Shown: positions 8,621 to 17,450, counted from the first letter of the stretch. The stretch: 64,000 nucleotides of DNA from Bacteroidales bacterium (GCA_031275085.1 JAISPG010000019.1:62001-126000); one strand, 5' to 3'. Program-made: numbers and translations. Notes: generated by a model not told the origin, from the sequence alone.

Positions 8621-11600
8621 TTATGGGTTAAATATTAATCTGAACCCTACACAATCGGAAGGTTTTCCGCTCCAGTTCTCACTGTTCTTTATTTCTATAA
8701 AATGTCTTGTACTTGCCCAGCTTCCACCTTTGGTTTTTGTTGGCACATTTATCATTTCGGCAATATTCCCACTCATGTCGTACAGTTTGGAATCGTTTGG
8801 AATTAATGATGCACAAACAAGCGGTCCACTGTATTTTGTCCAATATGTATCAGGTAATAAATAATCCGTGGTTTCACTGTTTTGTTTTGAAACTAATTCT
8901 GTAAACGGTAGAGAGTCTTTGATTTCTTCATATGTATAATATCCGGTTTTGGTGTACGAACAATTATTGTTGTTTACTATTTCCTTTTTTTCAAAGAATT
9001 GTGTTGTATAAAACCTTGCTTTTAATGAACAGTCAGGAAGTCTTACATATGGTCCGTTCCACGGGTAGAGCCTATATGGAGAACATTTATTTCCCATTTT
9101 TGCCATGTATTCCCACTCTGTTTCTGTTGGCAGGCGAAACTTGTTTTTATCGTTTAAATTGTACATTTCACTTAGCCAGTCGGCAAATATTTGTGCTGCT
9201 TCGTGACTTATACCTCTTACGGGTTCAAAAGCAAAATGCGAAAATATCATTTTATCTATTTTATTATCGGTTATAAATTTTTTCGGAAAAGGCATGTATT
9301 GATATAATTTGCTGAAATCCATAATTTTCTGGTTTGAATAAGCTGTGTCAATTTCATAATTTATTTTTATTTTCCAGTTTTCATCATTAGGAATGCATTT
9401 TTTTAAATCATCGGTACGATTATTGTCAATAAGATAATTCAGGAATAACATCCACGTAAGATTTGTTGTTTCAGTTTGTTGTGCCCAAAATGTCTCTATG
9501 TGTACTTCTTCATTATCATCATGGAATTTTCCATTAGGAATAAGGCTGAACCCGTTGGGAGGATTAAATGTATATTTAGATTTGGAGCTTTTTGCATTTT
9601 GTCTTATAAGTGAGTAGTCTATTCCTTCAAGGTTTCGACCTATGATATTTATTTTATTTACGATTTTTTCTTCGTCTTTTAGTTTTATTCTCATTACAAA
9701 TCTAAATCCTACGGTTGGTAATTGTTCATCCGGATTTATGAAAACTTTTGCACTTAAAGCGCTTTTTAAATCTATGGCACCGCTATGGTTTCTTTTGTCA
9801 GTCCAATTAGCACCATGCACCAGTTTTCCGTTTTTATCATTATAATTATCATCAAAATATTTTTCCAATATCAATAAATATTCATTGTCAGGACTATTCG
9901 TTTCTTTAACTCTTTTTCTTTCTTCTGTAATATATTGTTCCCAACCAGGCGAATAATCCATTTTTGTCCATTCCGAAACATTGCCGCCCATAAATTTTAT
10001 ATCGCTTATTTTATTATATATTGGTCTTCTACCAAATTTGTAAAAATGTAAAAATTCCGTGTCTGACTTTGTGGATTCCGGGATATCTCCAAATGACAAA
10101 TTTGAATAAACTTCAAGTCCCATACTTTCTCTAAGCTTTTTATCATTATGGGATTTTACTGCAAGATTACATATATTATCACTGAAATCTTTTGACCTTG
10201 TAAAATAATCGCCTTCTTCTCCATATCCTATGGTTAATAGTATGTCACGGGAAGCCAGCTCCCATTCATAATCGTATGGCAGGTCAAATTCGATTTCATA
10301 AGGTAGATTATTGTCTTTTAAGTTCTGTTCCCAAATATAAGTAAGCCAATCGACATAAGCCAAAGCCTGCCAGTAACTTACTCCAACAACAGGATAGATT
10401 CCATAAGCAGGATGATGAAGATAGTATTCTACCATCGGTTCAGTATGATTTGATTCTGTTCGCCAACATTCTACATTTGGATAAATATTTATAGTATTCG
10501 TTCCGAAATGTTTTTCAACTTCATCATTTTGTTTATAAAATGTATATTGAAAAAAATCAGGATTTTCATTTGGAGTTTTTATGTGTTCCGGTTTACCTCC
10601 ATTATATCTTACTACTACCCAATAAATAAATTCATTATAATCAAGATTAGATACTTCTGTTTTGCTGATATAAAAAGGTTTCAGATATTTGTAATTATCG
10701 TTTTCGGAAAAATATTTTTGTGAATTTCCGGCAGCTAAAATTTCGTTATTATAAATTCTGAAATATTCGGGAAGTTTTAATTTTAGTATTCCATCGCGTG
10801 TATCTACTTTATTTCCAAGATGGTCGATTGTATGCGAAATAAATCTCATATTGTCGAATCCTGTTTTAAACGGAATACCATCGTACAAAGGAATCATTAC
10901 GGTTTCCGGTAATGTTCGAATAGGTGTAATCTGATTAGAATTTGGGTGTATTATTATTGCGCTGTCAAGATTTCTTGGTGGTTTTGGAGAATAATCTTTC
11001 GGATAAACCAAACATTGATATCCGGTAATTGTATATTTATCGGCAGTTACATTTTTCCCCGGTGACCTTCCTGATTTTTTTGAATTTGTTTCTTCAACAT
11101 ATTCGGGGTGAAATGATTTTATAACAGGGAAATTGTTATTAATAGGTTCTTTATATGTGTATACAGCTGGAATGGCTTCTTTATTTTCTTCTGTTCGTTC
11201 TGTTCCAACAGTATCAATAGCAAAATTATTTATATACGGAGTAATGTTCTCAATTTTTGATATATACGTGTGTGTTTGTTCATGTATTCCGGAAATAATT
11301 TCTTCTTTTACAACGAGAGTATCTGTTTTATTTTCTTCATAATTGTTTGTAACAGGAATAATATTTGTTTTTGGAGTTCCGGATTCATTTCCCGAAGTAT
11401 TGTTATTTAGCAAATTATAGGCAAAGAATGTTATTAAACCAATTATACCTAAGAAAAATACGACCTTAATATTAATAAACCATGATTTTTTTGATTTACC
11501 AATAATTTCTTTAATTTTTTGATCGCTAATACTTTCAATGCCTGGCTCTATAGGCATGGTAAAAACATAAGCTGCATTCATATCTATTGATTTTTGGATT

Positions 11601-11689
11601 TCTTTATTTTTTGAAAAATCATTTATGATCGTTTGGAGCAGTAATGCTTCAAAATTATCAGGTGCCATATTTTTTATATTTTTATTCAT
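8621..11689 (-). CDS. Membrane-anchored protein with two FGE-sulfatase (SUMF1-like) modules, partner of an ECF sigma factor
   Basis: 1022 residues with a cytoplasmic head (1-70), one transmembrane helix (about 74-94), a linker, and two FGE-sulfatase-type domains (about 310-675 and 690-1022). Domain 1 shows Y-I-S-K-T-E-V-S-N, G-V-S-Y-W-Q-A-L-A-Y-V-D-W-L, G-G-N-V-S-E-W and a G-F-R-F-V-M end. Domain 2 shows L-P-T-E-T-E-W-E-Y-M, M-S-G-N-I-A-E-M, K-G-G-S-W and C-V-G-F-R-L-I. The start is supported by the strong GGAGGTGA ribosome site before the ATG; it overlaps the sigma gene by 8 nt. The topology fits an anti-sigma or sensor with a periplasmic ligand-binding part. FGE domains also occur in GldJ/GldK and as non-catalytic lectin-like folds, so enzymatic activity is not implied. 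Confidence 0.8.
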   Translation of the reverse strand: MNKNIKNMAPDNFEALLLQTIINDFSKNKEIQKSIDMNAAYVFTMPIEPGIESISDQKIKEIIGKSKKSWFINIKVVFFLGIIGLITFFAYNLLNNNTSGNESGTPKTNIIPVTNNYEENKTDTLVVKEEIISGIHEQTHTYISKIENITPYINNFAIDTVGTERTEENKEAIPAVYTYKEPINNNFPVIKSFHPEYVEETNSKKSGRSPGKNVTADKYTITGYQCLVYPKDYSPKPPRNLDSAIIIHPNSNQITPIRTLPETVMIPLYDGIPFKTGFDNMRFISHTIDHLGNKVDTRDGILKLKLPEYFRIYNNEILAAGNSQKYFSENDNYKYLKPFYISKTEVSNLDYNEFIYWVVVRYNGGKPEHIKTPNENPDFFQYTFYKQNDEVEKHFGTNTINIYPNVECWRTESNHTEPMVEYYLHHPAYGIYPVVGVSYWQALAYVDWLTYIWEQNLKDNNLPYEIEFDLPYDYEWELASRDILLTIGYGEEGDYFTRSKDFSDNICNLAVKSHNDKKLRESMGLEVYSNLSFGDIPESTKSDTEFLHFYKFGRRPIYNKISDIKFMGGNVSEWTKMDYSPGWEQYITEERKRVKETNSPDNEYLLILEKYFDDNYNDKNGKLVHGANWTDKRNHSGAIDLKSALSAKVFINPDEQLPTVGFRFVMRIKLKDEEKIVNKINIIGRNLEGIDYSLIRQNAKSSKSKYTFNPPNGFSLIPNGKFHDDNEEVHIETFWAQQTETTNLTWMLFLNYLIDNNRTDDLKKCIPNDENWKIKINYEIDTAYSNQKIMDFSKLYQYMPFPKKFITDNKIDKMIFSHFAFEPVRGISHEAAQIFADWLSEMYNLNDKNKFRLPTETEWEYMAKMGNKCSPYRLYPWNGPYVRLPDCSLKARFYTTQFFEKKEIVNNNNCSYTKTGYYTYEEIKDSLPFTELVSKQNSETTDYLLPDTYWTKYSGPLVCASLIPNDSKLYDMSGNIAEMINVPTKTKGGSWASTRHFIEIKNSENWSGKPSDCVGFRLIFNP

Positions 11690-12239
11690 GGTTCACCTCC
11701 GTATTTTTAGTTATTTTTTCTGCAATCTTTTTTTTCAGTCTGGCATAATAAACCTTTAATTGGTTTTCGGGTTTATCAATATATTTTGCAATTTCAGAAT
11801 ATGGCATTTGCTGAGCTTTCAGTAATAATAACATTCTTTCCCAGTCTTCCAGTTTTTCAAGTTCTTCTTTAAGTGATTTCATATGAATAGAATCCGGATT
11901 CTCATTTTCTTCATTTTCTTCAGAAATATTATTTAAGTTTATATGATCTTCGGAAACAATCTGGATCTGTTTTTGAATATCACGATAATGGTTCCTTAGA
12001 TTATTCAGGAAGGAAAGCATAACTAATGATCCGAATTTTTCTTCATTTTCAAAGTTGTAACTATCAATTTTTTCACTTATCCTGTTATAAGTTTTATAAA
12101 TTAAATCCCATGCTGTATCTTCATCTGTTTTCCAGTTTTGAACAGCATAAGCATAAAGTTTTTTTCCGTATCTGGTATAAAATACTTCAAGCCCTTTTTT
12201 ACTTTGTTTTTTAATGATGATGTAAGTTTCTTTCGACAA
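11682..12239 (-). CDS. ECF-type RNA polymerase sigma factor
   Basis: 185 residues with the two-region layout of extracytoplasmic-function sigma factors. Region 2 (about 15-95) contains F-Y-T-R-Y-G-K-K-L-Y-A-Y-A and S-F-L-N-N-L-R-N-H-Y-R. An acidic linker follows (E-E-N-E-E-N-E-N). Region 4 (about 125-178) carries W-E-R-M-L-L-L-L-K-A-Q-Q-M-P-Y-S-E-I-A and the helix-turn-helix. The start is TTG at 12239, supported by GGAG five nt upstream and by the absence of a better ATG. It heads the four-gene minus-strand cassette and is coupled to the FGE gene by an 8-nt overlap. It probably activates its own operon. Confidence 0.85.
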   Translation of the reverse strand: MSKETYIIIKKQSKKGLEVFYTRYGKKLYAYAVQNWKTDEDTAWDLIYKTYNRISEKIDSYNFENEEKFGSLVMLSFLNNLRNHYRDIQKQIQIVSEDHINLNNISEENEENENPDSIHMKSLKEELEKLEDWERMLLLLKAQQMPYSEIAKYIDKPENQLKVYYARLKKKIAEKITKNTEVNHE

Positions 12240-12381
12240 AATTTCTCCAATTATTCTGTTACATTAAATATAACACATTCCGGTAACAAATAAAATGATT
12301 TTTATAAAAAGATATGAGTAAAAGATTGAAAGCCGGGTATTTTAAAAATTAAATTAATTATGAAATTATCATCTTTTTTTG

Positions 12382-12389
12382 TACTTTTG
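12382..12389 (+). promoter_or_regulatory. Candidate -7 box of the tmRNA promoter
   Basis: TACTTTTG followed by C is a full match to TAnnTTTG. It predicts a start near 12396, giving a leader of about 56 nt that would be processed off the mature tmRNA 5' end at 12452. The -33 region is only T-rich. Confidence 0.5.
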
Positions 12390-12451
12390 CAGAAAGTTCT
12401 TTGACGGAATCAGAAAAATAAAAATTCTTATTCATCATTTGCAAAAATAAT

Positions 12452-12849
12452 GGGGCTGACCTGGTTTTGACAGCAAGGTAAATGATTGTGTAAGCATGTC
12501 GGGCAATGTGGATAATCCCGTAAAACTTTTTCGCAGACAATTAAATGGCGCAGATAATTATGCTTTCGCTGCTTAATCGAATTACAGTAGGTTAAACTTA
12601 ATTCCGGTACAAGGTACCGGAACGAAATATCCCTCGATTGGACCGTCCGGTTCCGCTTCGGCCAAGGGGTAGCAAAAAATACCGGAATAGCATTTGTGAA
12701 ACTTCGGCACGAAAGCGAAATTTAAGAAGATAAGGTTTAGGTTTGGGTGTCTGTTCCCGGATCTTTTCCCGACAATCAATAATAGAATAAACATGTAGAA
12801 AGCACCTTTGTTTCTTGTTTGGACCCGGGTTCGATTCCCGGCAGCTCCA
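12452..12849 (+). ncRNA. ssrA: tmRNA (ribosome rescue RNA)
   Basis: The 5' end GGGGCTG (12452-12458) pairs with CAGCTCC (12842-12848), forming the tRNA-like acceptor stem, with discriminator A at 12849. A T-arm ending GGGTTCGATTCCCGGC precedes it. The tag reading frame is visible at 12544-12576: N-G-A-D-N-Y-A-F-A-A then TAA. Bacteroidota tmRNA tags are typically G-E-N-N-Y-A-L-A-A-like, so this is the same type with Phe in place of Leu. About 398 nt, matching the class. CCA is not encoded. tmRNA with SmpB frees ribosomes stalled on broken messages and tags the peptide for proteolysis. Confidence 0.97.
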
Positions 12850-13051
12850 CTTAATTCCATTTTTATATATTCTAATTGTTTAAGTATACTGTAAACAAAT
12901 TTAGATAATTTATATATAATTATGTTATTCTGTTTAAATAATTATAAAATAATGTAATATTATTATATAATATTTAAAAAAAAACTTTATTCTTGAAATT
13001 TTTATAATATAATCTTCTATTTGAATAAGCTTTTTAACAATTTGAAAACAT

Positions 13052-13059
13052 TATTTTTG
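13052..13059 (+). promoter_or_regulatory. Candidate -7 box of the nqr operon promoter
   Basis: TATTTTTG fits TAnnTTTG and lies 35 nt before the nqrA ATG. No clear TTTG is present 20 nt upstream, so the call is tentative. The 244-nt spacer from tmRNA to nqrA is otherwise AT-rich and featureless. Confidence 0.4.
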
Positions 13060-13093
13060 TTAAATCATTTCATAAGACAAATTTGTTTTTATA

Positions 13094-14446
13094 ATGGCAA
13101 AAACATATAAAATTAGAAAAGGACTTGATATTAAACTAAAAGGAGAACCATTACCGGAAATGAAAGGACAAATCTCCGCTAAGTATTTTGTATTAAGGCC
13201 TGATGATTTTTTTGGAATAATCCCAAAGTTAAAATTAAAAAAGAATGATACCGTAAAAAGGGGAGAAGTTGTTTATTTTGATAAAAATATTCCGGAAATA
13301 TTTTTTACGTCTCCGGTAAGTGGAAAAATTCTTGATATTATCAGGGGCGAAAAGAGAAAAATAATAGAAATAATTATTGAAGCTGATGAAAAAGATGAGT
13401 TAGTAAAATTTGATATTACTAATGATTTTACTGATAATCCGGAATTACTTAAAAATATATTATTGGCTTCCGGGGCCTGGCCACTTATAAAACAAAGGCC
13501 TTATGGTATTGTCGCAAATCCTAATGATAAGCCACGTGATATTTTTATTTCATTTTTTGATTCTGCTCCATTAACTGCTGATTTTGATTTTATTTTAAAA
13601 GATAAAAAAGAGCAGATAAATACAGCATTAAAAGCTCTAAAAAATTTTACCGGTTCAAAATTGTTTTTAAATTTTAAGAAAGATTCGAAACTGGTTGATA
13701 TTATTGATAATAAAGGAGATTATGAAATAAATTATTTTGATGGTCCGCATCCGGCCGGTCTGGTTGGAGTCCAGATCAATCATATAAAACCAGTAAATAA
13801 AGGAGATATAGTTTGGACAATAAATGCTGCAGATCTGGTTATTGTCGGGAATATATTGCTTACAGGAGAATATTATCCTGAAAGAACAGTAGCATTAAGC
13901 GGTTCAGAAATTAAAAATCCCGGTTATTATAAAATTGTTGCAGGCTCTGATATCAAAGAAATCATAAAGAATAATACAGAAAATAATAATTATCGTGTAA
14001 TTTCAGGAAGTGTTCTTACAGGCAGGAATGTATCGGATAATCCTTCACTTGGTTTTTTTGATACAACAATAACTGTTATTCCCGAAGGTAATCATTATGA
14101 AATGTTTGGGTGGGCAGCTCCCGGATTGAATAAATTGTCTAATTCAAAGACATTTTTATCTGCATTAATACCTAATAAAAAATTTGAAATTGATACAAAT
14201 TTGCATGGTGGAGAACGGGCATATGTTGTTACCGGCGAATATGAAAAAGTCTGCCCTATGGATATATATCCTCAATTATTGGTGAAAGCAGTAATTACTG
14301 AAGATATTGACAAAATGGAGCAGTTGGGAATATATGAAGTTATTGAGGAAGACCTGGCATTATGCGAATTTGTTTGTACCTCCAAAATAGAAGTACAATC
14401 TATAATACGTAGCGGATTGGAATTAATTAGAAAGGAAATGTCGTAA
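13094..14446 (+). CDS. nqrA: Na+-translocating NADH:quinone reductase subunit A
   Basis: 450 residues, close to the usual length (about 446). NqrA is the peripheral cytoplasmic subunit of the six-subunit Na+-NQR, which passes electrons from NADH to quinone and pumps Na+. The N-terminus (I-R-K-G-L-D-I-K-L-K-G) and the lipoyl-like fold around S-P-V-S-G-K-I are characteristic, as are G-P-H-P-A-G-L-V-G and the C-terminal C-P-M-D-I-Y-P-Q. It is the first gene of the operon. In contrast to the standard nqrA-nqrB adjacency, a DUF1016 gene follows after 15 nt and separates it from nqrB. Confidence 0.97.
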   Translation: MAKTYKIRKGLDIKLKGEPLPEMKGQISAKYFVLRPDDFFGIIPKLKLKKNDTVKRGEVVYFDKNIPEIFFTSPVSGKILDIIRGEKRKIIEIIIEADEKDELVKFDITNDFTDNPELLKNILLASGAWPLIKQRPYGIVANPNDKPRDIFISFFDSAPLTADFDFILKDKKEQINTALKALKNFTGSKLFLNFKKDSKLVDIIDNKGDYEINYFDGPHPAGLVGVQINHIKPVNKGDIVWTINAADLVIVGNILLTGEYYPERTVALSGSEIKNPGYYKIVAGSDIKEIIKNNTENNNYRVISGSVLTGRNVSDNPSLGFFDTTITVIPEGNHYEMFGWAAPGLNKLSNSKTFLSALIPNKKFEIDTNLHGGERAYVVTGEYEKVCPMDIYPQLLVKAVITEDIDKMEQLGIYEVIEEDLALCEFVCTSKIEVQSIIRSGLELIRKEMS

Positions 14447-14461
14447 AAGTAGAAAAAGCGT

Positions 14462-15556
14462 ATGAAAATTCTGCAGCAAAATAAAAATGGACTTTTCGAT
14501 AAAGTTGTTAATTTGCTTACCGAAGCTCGTAAGGAGGTTGTAAGAAGTGTAAACAGAACAATGGTTTATACTTATTACGAAATTGGCAGAATTATTGTTG
14601 AAGATGAGCAGGAAGGGAAAGAGCGTGCAGAATACGGTAAGCGGATTTTAATAGAATTATCAGAATTATTAACTAAAGAATTTGGAAAAGGTTATTCTGT
14701 TGATAATTTGCAGAATATGCGTAATTTTTATTTGGTATATTCTGAACAAAATAGTTATAAAGTTCTTGAAAATGAGAATGATAAAAAATACGAGACGGGT
14801 TCTAGTATTTTTAAAATAGAGAATTACGAGACGGTTTCTAGTATTTTTGAAACGCCTGAATTTAAGCTAAGCTGGTCACATTATTTGAAACTTATGCGGA
14901 TTATTAACCCGCAGGAACGTAAATTTTATGAGATTGAAGCATATCAGAATAATTGGAGTTTAAGGGAATTGCAACGTCAATTTGATTCTGCATTATATGA
15001 AAGACTGGTTTTAAGTCGTGATAAAAATAAGGTAAAAGAGCTTTCAGAAAAAGGGCAGGTTGTTGAAAGTCCGCAAGATACACTTAAGGATCCGTATATA
15101 CTGGAATTTATCGGACTTCCTGAAAATACATCATATTCGGAGACTAATCTTGAACAAAAACTAATTGATAAATTAGAACATTTTCTTTTGGAACTTGGTA
15201 AGGGTTTTATGTTTGTTGGTCGTCAGGTCAGGTTTACATTTGATGAGAAACATTTTAGAGTTGATCTGGTATTCTATAATCGTATCTTACAATGTTTTGT
15301 TCTTATTGATTTAAAGATAGGTGAATTAACACATCAGGATATTGGACAAATGCAAATGTATGTGAATTATTATGACAGACGTGTGAAATTAGATAATGAA
15401 AATAAAACAATAGGAATAATTTTATGTAAAGAGAAAAGCGATACATTGGTAAAATATACACTTCCGGAGGATAATAAGCAAATTTTTGCCAGCAAATATC
15501 AAACTGTTTTACCAAGTAAAGACGAATTGAAAAAAATAATTGAAAACAATCTGTAG
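14462..15556 (+). CDS. DUF1016/YhcG-family PD-(D/E)XK nuclease-like protein inserted in the nqr operon
   Basis: 364 residues. The N-terminal DUF1016 helical domain (about 10-185) carries Y-Y-E-I-G-R-I-I-V, Y-G-K-R-I-L-I-E-L-S and L-S-W-S-H-Y. The C-terminal PD-(D/E)XK-like nuclease domain (about 215-345) has D268 in R-V-D-L-V-F-Y and D283-L-K285 in F-V-L-I-D-L-K. YhcG-type proteins are widespread, often mobile, and of uncertain role; links to DNA processing and to defence loci have been proposed. The gene sits 15 nt after nqrA and 5 nt before nqrB, in the same direction, so it must be co-transcribed with the respiratory complex. A 36-bp near-exact internal duplication (residues about 110-133) suggests recent change. 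It is most likely acquired rather than functionally tied to Nqr. Confidence 0.9.
   Translation: MKILQQNKNGLFDKVVNLLTEARKEVVRSVNRTMVYTYYEIGRIIVEDEQEGKERAEYGKRILIELSELLTKEFGKGYSVDNLQNMRNFYLVYSEQNSYKVLENENDKKYETGSSIFKIENYETVSSIFETPEFKLSWSHYLKLMRIINPQERKFYEIEAYQNNWSLRELQRQFDSALYERLVLSRDKNKVKELSEKGQVVESPQDTLKDPYILEFIGLPENTSYSETNLEQKLIDKLEHFLLELGKGFMFVGRQVRFTFDEKHFRVDLVFYNRILQCFVLIDLKIGELTHQDIGQMQMYVNYYDRRVKLDNENKTIGIILCKEKSDTLVKYTLPEDNKQIFASKYQTVLPSKDELKKIIENNL
14789..14860 (+). repeat. 36-bp tandem duplication inside the DUF1016 gene
   Basis: TACGAGACGGGTTCTAGTAT at 14789 recurs 36 nt later at 14825 with a single difference in the first 24 bases. The protein therefore has two Y-E-T-(G/V)-S-S-I-F copies twelve residues apart, just before the conserved L-S-W-S-H-Y. 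The frame is kept. The second copy drifts after about 25 bases. Confidence 0.8.
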
Positions 15557-15561
15557 GGATA

Positions 15562-16743
15562 ATGAATTTTTTAAGAAAACAAATTGATAAAATAAAACCT
15601 AAATTTGAAAAGGGAAGTAAATTTTACTTTCTGCATTCAACAGTCGATGCGTTCGAAACATTTTTATATGTGCCGGACAAGGTAACAACAAAAGGTTCGC
15701 ATATCCGGGATGCTATAGACATGAAAAGAACTATGATTATTGTAGTTCTGGCATTAATCCCATGTCTGCTTTTTGGAATGTATAATACGGGACTGCAACA
15801 TTTTATTGCAACAGGACAAGAGCAATCTTTTTGGCCTATGTTCTGGTATGGATTTCTGAAAGTTTTGCCTTTGTTGATAGTTACTTATGTTGTTGGGCTT
15901 AGTATTGAATTTACTTTTGCACAGATAAGACATCATGATGTTAATGAAGGTTTTTTAGTAACAGGAATGTTAATCCCTTTAATTGTTCCTATAGATATTC
16001 CTTTGTGGATGCTTGCTTTAGCAACAGCGTTTGCTGTTATATTAGGAAAAGAAGTTTTTGGTGGAACCGGAATGAATTTTCTAAATCCTGCATTAACAGC
16101 CAGAATATTTTTATTTCTGGCATATCCTTCATTGATGACCGGAGACAAGGTTTGGATAAGCGGTTTAATCAAAGGAGAAAATATTGTTGACGGATTTTCA
16201 GGGGAAACATTACTGGGGCAGGTTGCAAACGGGAGTTCAGTTCTTGTTGACGGGTTTGGAGAAAAAATTAATATTATTGATATGATCGTTGGAACAATTC
16301 CGGGATCTGTTGGAGAAACTTCTGTAATTGCAATATTAATAGGAGCTGTAGTTTTACTGGTCACAGGTATTGGAAGCTGGAGAATAATGTTGTCTGTAGT
16401 GCTTGGCGGCAGCATTATGGGGCTGATATTTAATGCTATAAATATGAATCCTGCGATGGAAATTCCATGGTACGAACATCTTATTTTGGGCGGATTTTTA
16501 TTTGGTACGGTATTTATGGCAACAGATCCGGTAACAGCAACACAAACAAACAAGGGAAAATATATTTACGGATTTTTAATAGGTGTGCTTGCTATTTTGA
16601 TCAGGGTTGCAAATCCCGGCTATCCGGAAGGTATGATGCTGGCAATTTTATTAATGAATGTTTTTGCGCCGTTGATTGATCATATGATTGTTCAGTCAAA
16701 TATAAAAAAGAGACAAAAGCGTACCGTTGCAGTTAAATCTTAA
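15562..16743 (+). CDS. nqrB: Na+-translocating NADH:quinone reductase subunit B
   Basis: 393 residues with about ten membrane helices. NqrB holds riboflavin and a covalently bound FMN and lies on the Na+ path. The core G-K-E-V-F-G-G-T-G-M-N-F-L-N-P-A-L-T-A-R is diagnostic. The covalent FMN site, normally S-G-A-T with the Thr modified by ApbE, reads S-G-E-T here (Thr216, in D-G-F-S-G-E-T-L-L-G); the Thr is kept but the Ala is Glu. It starts 5 nt after the DUF1016 gene and is followed 5 nt later by nqrC. No apbE is in the window. Confidence 0.97.
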   Translation: MNFLRKQIDKIKPKFEKGSKFYFLHSTVDAFETFLYVPDKVTTKGSHIRDAIDMKRTMIIVVLALIPCLLFGMYNTGLQHFIATGQEQSFWPMFWYGFLKVLPLLIVTYVVGLSIEFTFAQIRHHDVNEGFLVTGMLIPLIVPIDIPLWMLALATAFAVILGKEVFGGTGMNFLNPALTARIFLFLAYPSLMTGDKVWISGLIKGENIVDGFSGETLLGQVANGSSVLVDGFGEKINIIDMIVGTIPGSVGETSVIAILIGAVVLLVTGIGSWRIMLSVVLGGSIMGLIFNAINMNPAMEIPWYEHLILGGFLFGTVFMATDPVTATQTNKGKYIYGFLIGVLAILIRVANPGYPEGMMLAILLMNVFAPLIDHMIVQSNIKKRQKRTVAVKS

Positions 16744-16748
16744 TTATT

Positions 16749-17450
16749 ATGGATAAAAATAGTAATAAATATACATTTATATATTCAATACTGTTGGTTG
16801 TTATTGTTGCTACGGTATTAACATTTATTGCCGTAGGATTAGGACCGAGACAGGAAAAAAATGTCGAATTAGAAAAAAAAGCAAATATTCTTAAAACTAT
16901 AAATATAAGTTCTACAACTAAAGATGTGGAAGATCTATATAATAAATATATAGTTGAATCTTTTGTTGTTAACAGAAACGGTGAGAATGTAAATGGAATT
17001 GATGCTTTTACAATTTCTCTGAAAGAAGAACTAAGAAAAGAAGAAAATGAACAGAACTTGCCTGTATATATAGCAAAATTAGACGACGGGTCAAAGAAAT
17101 ATATTTTTACTTTAAATGGTAAAGGTTTGTGGGGAGGCATATGGGGTTATATTTCTTTAGACAGTGATTTAAATACTGTTTACGGGGTAAATTTTGATCA
17201 TGCTTCTGAAACTCCGGGTTTGGGAGCAGAAATATCAACTGCTGTTTTTCAGGTGAATTTTAAAGGTAAAAAGATTTTTGATGAAAATAATAATTTTGTT
17301 TCGATTGATGTTTCGAAAAAAGTAACGGAAGGTAATATACATGCAGTAGATGCTGTTTCGGGAGGTACAATAACTTCTAACGGAGTTCGAGATATGTTGA
17401 AAAATTGCTTAAATGCATATTTAGGATATATTAAGAAAGTAAAGAATTAA
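16749..17450 (+). CDS. nqrC: Na+-translocating NADH:quinone reductase subunit C
   Basis: 233 residues with one N-terminal membrane helix (about 10-30) and a periplasmic FMN-binding domain. The flavinylation motif reads S-G-G-T (Thr207) in D-A-V-S-G-G-T-I-T-S-N-G-V, where S-G-A-T is usual. Other family signatures are G-L-W-G-G-I-W-G-Y and H-A-S-E-T-P-G-L-G-A-E-I. It is in the operon between nqrB and nqrD, with a 44-nt spacer to nqrD, the longest gap within the operon. Confidence 0.96.
   Translation: MDKNSNKYTFIYSILLVVIVATVLTFIAVGLGPRQEKNVELEKKANILKTINISSTTKDVEDLYNKYIVESFVVNRNGENVNGIDAFTISLKEELRKEENEQNLPVYIAKLDDGSKKYIFTLNGKGLWGGIWGYISLDSDLNTVYGVNFDHASETPGLGAEISTAVFQVNFKGKKIFDENNNFVSIDVSKKVTEGNIHAVDAVSGGTITSNGVRDMLKNCLNAYLGYIKKVKN

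Noticed and set aside
8621-11689. Diversity-generating retroelement target (FGE/lectin-fold C-terminus)
   Set aside because: No reverse transcriptase, accessory gene or template repeat is present in the neighbourhood.
8621-11689. GldJ/GldK gliding or T9SS core component
   Set aside because: Those are lipoproteins with one FGE domain in a gld operon; this has a cytosolic head, one membrane helix and a sigma-factor partner.
12358-12860. Two minus-strand frames of 60 and 92 codons over this stretch
   Set aside because: They lie on top of the tmRNA and its promoter; the RNA gene explains the sequence fully.
15933-16553. 206-codon minus-strand frame
   Set aside because: Antisense shadow of nqrB, whose membrane helices and codon use are well supported.
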